From NCBI RefSeq assembly GCF_000619805.1, contig NZ_JHUV01000012.1, forward strand, positions 1 to 64,000: DNA of 64,000 nt. Reading direction: 5' to 3'. Position numbers and translations under genes: made by a program. Positions 8,000-18,070 of this stretch are shown here, piece by piece (within the stretch, counting starts at the first letter, position 1; each line of letters opens with the position of its first letter). A model generated the notes under the pieces. That model ran no database searches. It was not told where the DNA came from and worked only from the letters and a program-made list of their open reading frames with translations. Origin of the DNA: Sulfurihydrogenibium subterraneum DSM 15120. Lineage in GTDB: Bacteria; Aquificota; Aquificia; Aquificales; Hydrogenothermaceae.

Positions 8000-8991
8000 A
8001 GAATATTCTCTATTCTGTTATAAGTGAAATATTTGGTATTCTTTTTCTTTTTAGTGAAAATATTTACATTAGTGTAGGAATCTATATCATATTTCATAGT
8101 ATTGCTATTTTTCTTCTTTCTAGTACTTTATTATTTTTAATACCGAAAAAATATAGAAATAAAAAGAAGGAAAGTTTTACTTTTTTATTTTTCTTTGGAT
8201 TTTTTACATTTATAGCAGGATTTATTTTTCTTTTTGTTTTGTCTTTATATCTTTTAAGAACGCAAAAGAATATTGAATATAAACCTGTTGAAGCTTTTTC
8301 TTTAGATGAAATCTATAATGAAGATATAGATTTTTATGGAAGGAGGTTTGGAGAAGGTGGGTTAGTTAGCTTAATAAAAGACAAAAATGTTCCTAAATAT
8401 TTAAAGGAAAAAGCTTTTTTGGCTTTGGCCGATTTAAAATCTCCTTTTGTTTTTAATTTAATAAAGGAAAATTTAAGTAATCCTATTGATGAAATTAGAT
8501 TACTTGCCTTTAGTTTGATTTCAAAAATGGAAAAAGAAATGACCGAAAAAGTGCATGATTTGGAAAATAAATTAAAAAAAGATGATATTACTGATGATGA
8601 AAAAGCAGAAATATATAAAGCTCTAGCTCAACTTTACTGGGATTTTGTTTTGTATAACATTGTTGATGAAGAGTTTAAAAGCTTTATGATAGAAGAATCA
8701 AAAAGTTATGCATTAAAATCTTTAGAGATAAAAAAAGACCCTTATGTTTATTTTCTTTTGGGAAGGATTTATTTAAAATTAAAAGATGTAGAAAAAGCAA
8801 TTAAATTTTTAGAAGAAGCAGTTAAAGATAAAAATATAAAATCAAAAGTAATTCCTTATCTTGCTGAATGTTATTTTTACATGAGAGATTACAAATCTGT
8901 AAAAAGTATTTTAAAAGAATTAGACTTAATCTTAGATGTTAGAGTTAAATTTGTAAAGGATTTTTGGGTGGGAGATGTCGGTTATAATTGA
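7996..8991 (+). CDS. pelE: Pel synthase membrane subunit PelE
   Basis: The 331-residue protein has N-terminal transmembrane helices in its first 90 residues, a conserved-looking YGRRFGEGGL segment (about residues 114-123), a helical stretch, and TPR-like repeats at about 230-310 (for example DPYVYFLLGRIYLKL). This architecture and its place between pelD and pelF identify PelE, which joins PelD, PelF and PelG in the inner-membrane synthase complex. Sequence similarity among PelE proteins is weak, so the call rests mainly on layout and context. Its end overlaps the pelF start by 17 bases, which implies translational coupling. Confidence 0.82.
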   Translation: MKNILYSVISEIFGILFLFSENIYISVGIYIIFHSIAIFLLSSTLLFLIPKKYRNKKKESFTFLFFFGFFTFIAGFIFLFVLSLYLLRTQKNIEYKPVEAFSLDEIYNEDIDFYGRRFGEGGLVSLIKDKNVPKYLKEKAFLALADLKSPFVFNLIKENLSNPIDEIRLLAFSLISKMEKEMTEKVHDLENKLKKDDITDDEKAEIYKALAQLYWDFVLYNIVDEEFKSFMIEESKSYALKSLEIKKDPYVYFLLGRIYLKLKDVEKAIKFLEEAVKDKNIKSKVIPYLAECYFYMRDYKSVKSILKELDLILDVRVKFVKDFWVGDVGYN

Positions 8992-10501
8992 TAAGGAGAA
9001 AAAAATAGATATATTATTGATAGCTGAAGGTACTTATCCTTATATTCGTGGTGGAGTATCTACGTGGATACACGATTTAATAAATGGCCTTTCAGATTTT
9101 AATTTTGGTGTAATATTTTTAGGTAGTAGACCAGAAGATTATGGAGATATAAAATACAAACTTCCAGATAATCTTGTATATTTGTCTGTAGATTATCTTT
9201 TTGAATTTAAAGAATCTGTTATTTCCGAAGGGATAAAAGCTAAAAAAGAAATTTTTTCATACATTGAATTTCTTCATAAATGGTTTAAAGAATTTCATAA
9301 CACAGAATTGGAATTTCCAGATAAATTAAAATCTTTGTCCTTTTATACAGAAGAGATAACGAAGGAAATATTTTTATATAGTAAGGAATCTTGGGATTTT
9401 ATTATAAATATGTATGCTAATTATGCAGTAGAAACCCCATTTGTAGATTATTTTTGGACTATAAGAAATATTCATGCACCTATTTTTGTTGTGTCTGGTC
9501 TAGCAAAAAAAATCCCTAATTTTGAGATAGTACATAGTCCATCAACCGGATATGCAGGATTTTTAGCATCTTTACTCTCTTACGATAGAAAAAAACCATT
9601 TATATTAACAGAGCATGGAATCTATACAAGAGAAAGAAAAATAGATTTGTTAAATACTGATTGGCTTGTAGACAAAAGATTATTTTTCCAGAAGGATATA
9701 GGAGAACTTGATCACATAAGGAATCTTTGGATAAGATTTTTTGAAAGTATTGGAAAATTTATCTACAAAGCAAGTAGTGTAATAATTTCTCTTTTTTCCA
9801 CAGCAAGAGAAATTCAAATATTATACGGAGCTGACCCTGATAAATGTATAGTTATCCCAAATGGAGTTGATGTAGAAGGATATTCAAAACCTTTACGACA
9901 AAGACCTGAATATATTCCAAAAGTAATTACTCTTTTAGGTAGGGTTGTTCCGATAAAGGATATTAAGACATTTATTAAAGCTATGAGAATTGTAAGTAAT
10001 AAGATTCCTGATGTAGAGGGGTGGATAGTAGGTCCTACTGATGAAGACCCTGACTATTACAATGAGTGTTTAAATCTTGTGGAAACTTTTAAGTTAAAAA
10101 ATAACGTAAAATTTCTTGGATTTCAAAATCCAAAAGATATATTTCCTAAAACAGGAATACTTACGCTTACATCTATAAGTGAAGGTATGCCTCTGGTTGT
10201 GTTAGAAGGTTTTGCAGCTGGAGTCCCGTGTGTCGCAACAGACGTTGGATCTTGCCGTCAACTTATATATGGTGGCTTAAATGAAGAAGATATAAAAATA
10301 GGAAAAGCTGGAAAGGTTGTTCCTATAGCTAATCCTGAAAAATTAGCAGAAGCTTACATAAAACTATTGGAAGATGAAAATCTATGGAAATCTTGTCAAG
10401 AAGCTGCAATAAAGCGTGTAAATACTTTTTATACTAAAAGCCAGTTTCTTAATAATTATAGAAAGATTTATACGGATATGAGGAGCAAATGGCAGGGATA
10501 A
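8975..10501 (+). CDS. pelF: Pel glycosyltransferase PelF
   Basis: This 508-residue cytosolic GT4-family enzyme polymerises the Pel chain from UDP-N-acetylhexosamines. The N-terminal motif LLIAEGTYPYIRGGVSTW is diagnostic of PelF. The C-terminal Rossmann domain has VIPNGVD, LGRVVPIKDI and the EX7E motif in SEGMPLVVLEGFAAG that binds the nucleotide sugar. The ATG at 8975 has GGTGGGAG upstream, inside the end of pelE. The stop overlaps pelG by 13 bases. Length matches the family (about 505). Confidence 0.95.
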   Translation: MSVIIDKEKKIDILLIAEGTYPYIRGGVSTWIHDLINGLSDFNFGVIFLGSRPEDYGDIKYKLPDNLVYLSVDYLFEFKESVISEGIKAKKEIFSYIEFLHKWFKEFHNTELEFPDKLKSLSFYTEEITKEIFLYSKESWDFIINMYANYAVETPFVDYFWTIRNIHAPIFVVSGLAKKIPNFEIVHSPSTGYAGFLASLLSYDRKKPFILTEHGIYTRERKIDLLNTDWLVDKRLFFQKDIGELDHIRNLWIRFFESIGKFIYKASSVIISLFSTAREIQILYGADPDKCIVIPNGVDVEGYSKPLRQRPEYIPKVITLLGRVVPIKDIKTFIKAMRIVSNKIPDVEGWIVGPTDEDPDYYNECLNLVETFKLKNNVKFLGFQNPKDIFPKTGILTLTSISEGMPLVVLEGFAAGVPCVATDVGSCRQLIYGGLNEEDIKIGKAGKVVPIANPEKLAEAYIKLLEDENLWKSCQEAAIKRVNTFYTKSQFLNNYRKIYTDMRSKWQG

Positions 10502-11859
10502 GCTTTGAATTAAGAAAGGTTTTAAGAGAAAGGACTTTAGGTTCTATAGCAAAGGCTTTTGGATATTCTACATTTTTAAGTGCTGGTCCATATTTAATAT
10601 CTATCACAACTTTAATTTTATCTTACTATTTACTTAGTCCTTTTGTTAGCGATAAGAGAGTAATTATACAGTTTCAAGTTATTATTACTTATCTTGTAGC
10701 TTTTAGTTTAATATTAACTGGCTTTTCCCAACTAATGATTACAAGATTTATAGCAGACAGAATTTTTGAAAAAAAATATAATTTAGTTCTTCCGAACCTA
10801 TTAGGTAATATGATTTTAAATATGGCAATAGGGTTTATTATCTCTCTTTTATTTGGGTTAATATTTTTTAAGGAACAGGGCTCTCTTTTTATAATTTTGT
10901 ATTCGTTTAATTATACAATATTTTGTGGTTTGTGGATTGTAAATGTTGTATTAAGTAGTTTAAAAAGTTATAAATTCATAGTTTTATCTTTTGCATTGGG
11001 ATATTTAACTTTTTTAGTACTTTCTCTACTTTTTGTAAAGTTTGGTTTAAATGGATTATTGCTTTCTTTCTTTTTAGGACAATCTTTACTTTTCTATATG
11101 TTGATAGGTTATATGATAAAAAATCATGATTCAGACAGTATACTTAGATTTGATTTTTTTGATAAAGATAAAATTTATATATCATTAATATTCTCAGGAT
11201 TTTTCTATAACATTGGTGTATGGGTTGATAAGTTTGTGTTCTGGTTTACACCTTTTACAAGTGTTGAAATTTTAGGGCCTATAAGATCTTCTTTAGTTTA
11301 TGATATTCCTATGTTTTTAGCTTATATATCCATAGCTCCCGGTATGGCAATATTTTTCTTAAAATTAGAAATGGAATTCGCCGAGTATTACGATAGATAT
11401 TATAAAGCTGTTAGAGAAGGAGCTACATTACCTAAAATATACGAATACGGAGATGAGATGATTCTCTCCGCCAGAAACGTCGTATTAGATACAATGAGGA
11501 TTCAGGGAATAGCCTTTGTAATATTTTTACTGTTTGATGAATTTTTGCTCAAATTATTTAACATTTCCCTGCTTTATATTCCCTTATTACACATACTTAT
11601 GCTTGGTACATATCTTCAACTTATATTTATGTCTATTTTAGCAATTTTAAACTATTTTGATAGGAGAATAGAAGCAATGGTTTCTTCACTTATATTTGCA
11701 ATTACAAACTTTATTTTTTCATTAATTACGATATATTTAGGACCTTATTACTACGGATACGGTTTTATTTTTTCCTTATTGGTTAGTAATGTTGTTGCTA
11801 TTATTTTGCTCAGGAGGTTCTTAGATGAGGTTCATTATAGGACTTTTATGTTTGTTTAA
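10489..11859 (+). CDS. pelG: Pel polysaccharide transporter PelG
   Basis: The 456-residue protein has about 12 hydrophobic helices and the PelG N-terminal signature MAGISFELRKVL. It is a Wzx/MATE-like membrane protein of the MOP superfamily thought to move Pel across the inner membrane and to form the synthase with PelD, PelE and PelF. Length is the same as in Pseudomonas. It overlaps pelF upstream and pelA downstream (35 bases). The ATG at 10489 is preceded by AGGAG within pelF. Confidence 0.94.
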   Translation: MAGISFELRKVLRERTLGSIAKAFGYSTFLSAGPYLISITTLILSYYLLSPFVSDKRVIIQFQVIITYLVAFSLILTGFSQLMITRFIADRIFEKKYNLVLPNLLGNMILNMAIGFIISLLFGLIFFKEQGSLFIILYSFNYTIFCGLWIVNVVLSSLKSYKFIVLSFALGYLTFLVLSLLFVKFGLNGLLLSFFLGQSLLFYMLIGYMIKNHDSDSILRFDFFDKDKIYISLIFSGFFYNIGVWVDKFVFWFTPFTSVEILGPIRSSLVYDIPMFLAYISIAPGMAIFFLKLEMEFAEYYDRYYKAVREGATLPKIYEYGDEMILSARNVVLDTMRIQGIAFVIFLLFDEFLLKLFNISLLYIPLLHILMLGTYLQLIFMSILAILNYFDRRIEAMVSSLIFAITNFIFSLITIYLGPYYYGYGFIFSLLVSNVVAIILLRRFLDEVHYRTFMFV

Positions 11860-14554
11860 TATATTTATGGGGATTTTTTCAAAATCTTTTGCTAAAGATA
11901 TTGCAATTGGTTTTATTTACAGACAACCACCAGAGGAAGCCTTTTACCTTTATGATTGGCTTGTTGTAGACCCAGATAATTTTTCTTGGGAGAAGTTTGA
12001 TGAAAAATTCTACATTAAAAATAAAAAAGCTAAACTAATAGCTTATATATCCCTTGGAGAGATAGAGCCTTATAGAAGTTATTACAAAGATATTAAAAAA
12101 GAGTGGATTTTAGGAGAAAATAAAGCTTGGAAAACTTACATTGCAGATATAAGGAATAAAGAATATCAAAGATTTTTATTGAGAAAAGTGATAAAAAATC
12201 TTGATAGGTTTGATGGAATATTTTTTGATACACTTGATAGCTATCAGCACGTTTTAAATCCACAGGAGTTTAAATCTTACGAAGATGCCATGGCAGATTT
12301 TCTAAAAGAAGTAAGAAAAAGATACCCAGACAAAATTATTTTAGTAAATAGAGGTTTTGAAATAGCTGATAAAGTTGTAGGAGTTGTAGATGGATATGTT
12401 ACAGAGAGCCTTTTCTATGGAATTGATGTAAAAAGTATGAAGTATAAAAAAATGAGTCAGGAAGATACTCAGTGGCTTTTAAACAAGTTGAATCAAATTA
12501 AAAATTTAGGTTTTAAAGTTATAGTCATCGATTATGTAGACCCTAAAAATAAAAAATTGGCAAAAGAAGTAGCAAAAGAAATATATCAGCTTGGATTTAT
12601 ACCTTATGTAGCAGACAAAAATTTACAAACATTAGGCACAAGTATTTATCAATTAATACCAAGAAAAGTTCTTATGTTCTATGATTCCAAAGAAAATGAT
12701 GTAGCATATTCAGCGATTCATAGATTATATCAGGTATATGTTGAGTATTTAGGATACGTTCCCGTGTTATACGACATTCAAAAAGGATTACCTGACAGAT
12801 TTTTAGTTGACGAGTATGCAGGGGTTTTAATAAGATTATCAAAAGTAGAAAACGAAAAACAGTTTATCGATTGGGTAAAAAAACAAATTGATGACGGATT
12901 AAAAGTTTTTTTTCTTGATTTTTTCCCTGTATCTGAAGACTTATTAAGCTCTTTAGGAATAAATTATTATGGAATGAAATCACCATTTAATAAAGCAGAA
13001 GTTTTAGAAAGAAAATACAATTACTTTGAAATTGAGCCTGAATTAGAAAGTATTCCCTTAGTCAGTATAGAAAACGCAAACCCAGTACTGACTATAAAAT
13101 ACAATAATAAAACTTTTATCCCTTTTGCAATTACAACTTGGGGAGGTTATGCTTTAGAAGGAAGTTTCTTAAGGCTTATTGGTGATGATGCTTTATTTAT
13201 TTTTGACCCTGTAAAAGTTTTTAGAGACATTTTTAATCCAGATTTTCCAGCTTTGGACATTACGACGGAAAATGGAAGAAGAATACTTACAGCCCACATT
13301 GATGGAGACGCTTTTTTTGGAGTGGCAGATTTTGACCCTTCCAAAACAACAGGAGAAATCATAAGAGATAAAATTATAAAAAAGTATAATATTCCACACA
13401 CTGTATCAATTATAGAAGGAGAAGTATCTCGAGAAGGCCTTTATCCTGAAAAGAGTAAGCATTTAGAAGAAGTAGCAAGGTCTATATTCCAGCTAGATAA
13501 TGTAGAAGTAGCAAGTCATTCTTTTTCCCACCCTTTTAAATGGATAAAAATAGAAAAGTTATCGCAAAACCATGAATATGTAGAAGTTTATAATTTACAA
13601 ATAAAAGGTTATACATTCTCATTAGAAAGAGAAATTATTGGTTCTGTTAAATATATTAACGAAAATTTAGCTCCGAAAGATAAAAAAGTAAAAGTTTTTT
13701 TATGGACAGGTGATTGCGTTCCAAGTGAAGAAGCTCTTAAAACAACATATAAACTAAAAATATACAACACTAACGGTGGTGATACTACTATAGATGCCAA
13801 AAATCCATTTTTTAGTTTTATAGGACCAATGGGATTAAACAGAGATGAATTTTTTCAAATCTATGCACCAATTCAAAATGAAAATATTTATACAAACTTA
13901 TGGAGAGACTACTTTGGTTATGTAAACGTTGTAAGCACATACAAACTTATAGATAAACCTTACAGATTTAAACCTATCGCCATATACTATCACTTTTACT
14001 CTGGGCAAAAACTTTTATCTTTGAAGGCTTTAGATGAAGTATACCAATATGCTTTATCTCAAGAAGTTAATCCTATGTTTTTATCCGAGTATGACCAAAG
14101 AGTTTTAGAATTTAGAAATACTGCTGTCTGTAAAGATGTTAGAGATGATTCTATTGTTATAAGGGGAGAAGGCAATCTTAAAACAGTTAGAATAGATAAA
14201 GATGTTAAAGTAGATGTATTTAATAGTAAAGGTGTAGTTGGTTTTAAAAATATCAACGCTAGTACTTACATTCATTTAGATAATTCAGCTGATTACAAAT
14301 TAAGTTTTAGCAATACACTACCAAATTTTTACTTGATAGATTCTAACGGTCAGATAGCAGAGTTTAAAGTAGAAGAAAATAAAATTAAAATTCATCTAAA
14401 AAGTTATATTCCTTTAGAATTTAAGATTTTTAACCGAAATTGTAAAGTAAGTATACAGCCAAAAGGTTATTCTCAAAAATTCGGAGATAAGCACATATAT
14501 GAATATAGATTTACAAAAGAAAAAGAAGCCTATGTGGAAGCCTACTGCAACTAA
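11825..14554 (+). CDS. pelA: Pel hydrolase/deacetylase PelA
   Basis: This 909-residue periplasmic protein has an N-terminal signal peptide (about 1-23, ending SKSFA). A GH114/TIM-barrel glycoside hydrolase domain follows, with DGIFFDTLDSYQ and the acidic YVTESLFYGID site. Further along is a polysaccharide deacetylase domain with HIDGDAF (catalytic and metal Asp) and ASHSFSHPF (two metal-binding His), then a beta-rich C-terminal region. It removes acetyl groups from Pel and can cleave it with endo-GalNAcase activity. Pseudomonas PelA is 948 residues. AGGAGG stands eight bases before the ATG, inside pelG. In Pseudomonas pelA is first in the operon; here it follows pelG. Confidence 0.94.
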   Translation: MRFIIGLLCLFNIFMGIFSKSFAKDIAIGFIYRQPPEEAFYLYDWLVVDPDNFSWEKFDEKFYIKNKKAKLIAYISLGEIEPYRSYYKDIKKEWILGENKAWKTYIADIRNKEYQRFLLRKVIKNLDRFDGIFFDTLDSYQHVLNPQEFKSYEDAMADFLKEVRKRYPDKIILVNRGFEIADKVVGVVDGYVTESLFYGIDVKSMKYKKMSQEDTQWLLNKLNQIKNLGFKVIVIDYVDPKNKKLAKEVAKEIYQLGFIPYVADKNLQTLGTSIYQLIPRKVLMFYDSKENDVAYSAIHRLYQVYVEYLGYVPVLYDIQKGLPDRFLVDEYAGVLIRLSKVENEKQFIDWVKKQIDDGLKVFFLDFFPVSEDLLSSLGINYYGMKSPFNKAEVLERKYNYFEIEPELESIPLVSIENANPVLTIKYNNKTFIPFAITTWGGYALEGSFLRLIGDDALFIFDPVKVFRDIFNPDFPALDITTENGRRILTAHIDGDAFFGVADFDPSKTTGEIIRDKIIKKYNIPHTVSIIEGEVSREGLYPEKSKHLEEVARSIFQLDNVEVASHSFSHPFKWIKIEKLSQNHEYVEVYNLQIKGYTFSLEREIIGSVKYINENLAPKDKKVKVFLWTGDCVPSEEALKTTYKLKIYNTNGGDTTIDAKNPFFSFIGPMGLNRDEFFQIYAPIQNENIYTNLWRDYFGYVNVVSTYKLIDKPYRFKPIAIYYHFYSGQKLLSLKALDEVYQYALSQEVNPMFLSEYDQRVLEFRNTAVCKDVRDDSIVIRGEGNLKTVRIDKDVKVDVFNSKGVVGFKNINASTYIHLDNSADYKLSFSNTLPNFYLIDSNGQIAEFKVEENKIKIHLKSYIPLEFKIFNRNCKVSIQPKGYSQKFGDKHIYEYRFTKEKEAYVEAYCN

Positions 14555-15692
14555 AGAGATTTTTTCCTATAAGGAAATTTTTGGATTTGTTTTAATAGTT
14601 GTAGTGCTTTCTGTGGCAATATTTCCAAAGGGAAAAATTGAAAAGTTAATCTTTCAAGAAGATACAAATATAGATTTATCTAACATTTATCTGGAAAATT
14701 TGATAAGAATAACTGATGACGATAATTTGAGATTATTGCTTGCCGAAAGATACATAAACCTTGGTTATAAGGAAAAGGCTCTTACTATACTGAAGAATTT
14801 AGAATCAGACAGTGATCCTGAAATAAGGTCTAAAGCAAAAATTTTAAGTTATAGGATATTAAAAGTAGAATACTTTTCTAAAAATACTTCGAATGAAAGA
14901 CAACAAGAGTTAATAAAACAAATGCGTAAGATTTTGTTAGACAGCTTAAATTCTACTACTAATTTAAATACTTTAAAAGATATATACAACGAATCACTTT
15001 CAATGGCATTTGTAGATATTGCTTATAAAACGGCAATGAAGGCTGTAAGTATAAAAAATGATGATTTATTCTGGTTAAAACAGGCATACGCTCAAGCGTT
15101 AGCTACACAGCATTATCAAGATGCACAAAAGTTATCATATAGATTATCAAAAATAGATAAAAACAATAGTCTAAAGTGGCTTAACGAGTATTACAACATA
15201 TCTGTAGCAATAAAAGATTATACTTCTGCATCAAAAGCTTTAAAAGAAATGGCTACTATAGATAGCCAACACTCATTTACTTACTATAAAAAGTTAGTAA
15301 ACCTTTATATGTATGTAAAAGATTATAACTCAGCTTTAAATCTTGTTCAGAATCTGTATAAAACAGATACTGTAAATAAAAGTAAATGGTTAGATTTGAT
15401 GGCAAATATTTATCTAAGTCAAAAAGATTATTCCAATGCTTTTAATGCTTATAAAGAAGCTTTTTTAGGTGAGAAAAACCTAAGTAAAAGAAAAGAATAT
15501 TTCAAAAAATCACTTGAAATTTTACTTTGGAGTAAAAAATACGATGATTTGAAAACCTTCCTTGATAGTTATTATAAAGAATTTTTAACAGACCCAGAGA
15601 TGGCGAAATTTATTTTAAAGACATCTCTGGCTACTGGAGACCCTAAATTTGCCTATAAAATTGCTTTAGAAATGAAGCAAAGAGGTTTTTAG
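14499..15692 (+). CDS. pelB: Inner-membrane TPR protein, separate N-terminal half of PelB
   Basis: The 397-residue protein has a short basic N-terminus, one membrane helix (about residues 30-48, ending AIFPKGK), and then TPR-like helices to the end. The order helix, FPxG, YLENLI, DNLRLLLAERY, GYKEKAL resembles the start of Pseudomonas PelB, a single protein of about 1190 residues with an N-terminal membrane helix, many TPRs and a C-terminal barrel. Here that N-terminal half is its own gene and the barrel half follows with its own signal peptide on the next base. The start at 14499 overlaps pelA by 56 bases; an in-frame ATG at 14532 is an alternative. The TPRs of PelB position PelA and PelC at the export channel. 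Confidence 0.75.
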   Translation: MNIDLQKKKKPMWKPTATKEIFSYKEIFGFVLIVVVLSVAIFPKGKIEKLIFQEDTNIDLSNIYLENLIRITDDDNLRLLLAERYINLGYKEKALTILKNLESDSDPEIRSKAKILSYRILKVEYFSKNTSNERQQELIKQMRKILLDSLNSTTNLNTLKDIYNESLSMAFVDIAYKTAMKAVSIKNDDLFWLKQAYAQALATQHYQDAQKLSYRLSKIDKNNSLKWLNEYYNISVAIKDYTSASKALKEMATIDSQHSFTYYKKLVNLYMYVKDYNSALNLVQNLYKTDTVNKSKWLDLMANIYLSQKDYSNAFNAYKEAFLGEKNLSKRKEYFKKSLEILLWSKKYDDLKTFLDSYYKEFLTDPEMAKFILKTSLATGDPKFAYKIALEMKQRGF

Positions 15693-17939
15693 ATGAAGAG
15701 GCTATTAATAAGCGTATTACTTACGACTCCTGTATTTGCTAACGAAGTTGAGGATATAGTCATAGAAGGTCAAGAAATAGAAAAAAAAGAAATAAAAGAA
15801 ATAAAAGAAGAAAAAACTATTAAAGAAAATACCAATTATGAAAAAAATGTAAAATCTGAAGAAATTAAAAAGACAACTGGGAAAAACATAGTTGTAAAAG
15901 ATAATGAACTTTTAAAACTTTTAGTTCAAACATTTTTAGGAAATCAAGATTTAGAGAATGCTTATGAGGTAGCTAAAAGGGCAAGTGAACTTTTTCCTAA
16001 TGACCCTTACTGGTTAAAAATGCTTGGACAGATAGCTATATGGAATAAAAAACCAGAAGAAGGTCTGCAGGCGTATTTAAAACTGTTTGAATTAACAAAA
16101 GATGAAAACCTAAAAAAAGACCTTATAAACTTGGCTGTTGCTGTAAACAGGTTTGACATAGCGAAACAAATTATTGAAGAAGATGTAAAATCGGGTAAAT
16201 ATAGAGACTTAAAAAATATATATTACATATACTACAACGCAGGAGATGTAAAAGAACTCATTTCAATCTTAGAAAACCTTTACAATAAAGAAAAGGATAA
16301 GGAAATACTTTATAACTTAGTATTTTTACTTTACAATTACGGAGATGTAAAAGAGGCTTTACGATACGGAAAAATACTTATAGAAAATCACAATCCAAAT
16401 TTACGAGATGTTTTACTGTATTCAAACGTTCTTTATTCAAATAGAAGATTTTATGAATCTTACAAAGTCTTGAAGAATTTTATAAGAAATATTAATGATG
16501 AAAAGGACGAAAATCTTAAAGTAGAATATCTTAAAACCTTGTCAGGATTAGCTTGGTCGTTAAAGGATTTTGATACTTCTGTTTATGCTTCAACTAAGCT
16601 TTATCAAATGAATAAAGCTGATTTACAAGATTTTATAAGGCTTTATACTTATTACTTTTATAAGCAAAATTATCAACAGTCCAGAAAATTCGCCTACGAA
16701 GGATATGAAAGATACAAAGCTCAAATTTTGTTAGAAGGTTATGTAGAAAGTTTATTTAGACTAAAAAACTATAAAGATATAGTTGATTTTGTAGAAAAGG
16801 AAAAAATTCAAATATCTCAATCTATATTAGTTTTTTCCAGATATATAAATAGCTTATTAAAAATTGGTGAGAAGGAAAAAGCATTATACTTAGTTTCAAA
16901 TGCTTTAGATAAAAACTTTAGTCCTACTATATTAGCTGAACTTATCTATACTGCCATAGATACATCAGACCAAAACTTAGCAAAGTATATTGTTAAAAAA
17001 TATTCTAAGTATGAAAATAATTTAAGAAAAGAATTTGGTTTCTTATATCTATTTTTACAAAACGGAAAGAAAGCTTTACATTTACTGTCTAATTTAAAAA
17101 GTAGTAAAAATCTCAGTGATATTGTTTTATATGCTGACGTATTAAATCTGTATGGAAAATTTGAAGAAAGCTTGTATTTGAAATACAAAATATACAAATA
17201 CTTACACAAAAAAATAGATAGTGGGAACTATACAGATGAAGATTTAGAAAACTATTTAAAAGTAGCAATGGAATTTGCAAGCTCAAGGAAGTTTAATGAG
17301 AGGTTAGAAATTGCAAAATCGAAACTCCATCCTGATGTATATCAAGATATATACTTGTCTTATCAATTTATGTTAGAAAATCAAAATAAAGTAGAGTTTT
17401 TAATGAAAAAACATAGATACTCTTTAAGACCTTGGATGAAGCTTAATTTAGCATTGTGGATGGATGACAGATACTGGCAACAAAAACTTTTAGAAGAATA
17501 TATTGATGTTTTACCAATAAGAGATAGAGTAGAAGCGTTGACAAGAACGGGAGAACTCAAAAAAGCCATGGAGTATGGCTATAAAGGATTAGAAGAAAAT
17601 CCGGATGATTATCTTTTATACAAACAACAACGAGATTTAATCGTTGAGAATATGTCTCAATTTGAGGGTAAATTTTCATATACGGAGAGAGGAGGCGTTA
17701 GTGAATTAGAAGAAAATGTATACCTAGATAAATACATAAAAGAAAATGTAAAAGTATTTTTGAAGTATAGTAAATCTGATATACAAAAATTGGGTTCAGG
17801 ACTAATAAATATAAATGGAAGGAAGAATTTTAGTGTGGGTTTGCAAAAAATATTCGATAATGGAAAGTTAAATGTTGGTTTTGGTGTTTTAGAGACAATT
17901 AACTCAAACTCATACATAGACATCGATTATACACGATAC

Positions 17940-17971
17940 ATATATAATAGAATAAGTTTTAATACAAAAAT
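17940..17971 (+). repeat. Left copy of a 32-bp direct repeat flanking the IS
   Basis: These 32 bases are identical to 18935-18966 and abut the left end of the IS. The bases just outside the match differ on both sides, so the repeat is exactly 32. It lies in pelB coding sequence and is read as IYNRISFNTKI in the intact frame. Confidence 0.95.
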
Positions 17972-18018
17972 ACCTTGAGTGAGAAATTCATTTTTTCAAT
18001 TTTATTTCTAATAAAAAG

Positions 18019-18064
18019 CCAAAAGTAGCTCGGGTTATAATATACCCAAACTACTTTTGGGAGG
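18019..18064 (+). promoter_or_regulatory. IS hairpin holding the transposase promoter and covering its RBS
   Basis: CCAAAAGTAG (18019-18028) pairs perfectly with CTACTTTTGG (18051-18060), with an inner GGGT/ACCC stem (18032-18035 with 18044-18047). The loop contains TATAAT (18036-18041). The right arm overlaps the ribosome-binding GGGAGG (18059-18064) of the transposase. RNA entering from pelB would fold and mask the site; RNA started from the internal -10 box would lack the left arm. This is inference from sequence, modelled on protection of other IS transposases from outside transcription. Confidence 0.65.
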
Positions 18065-18070
18065 TCAAAA

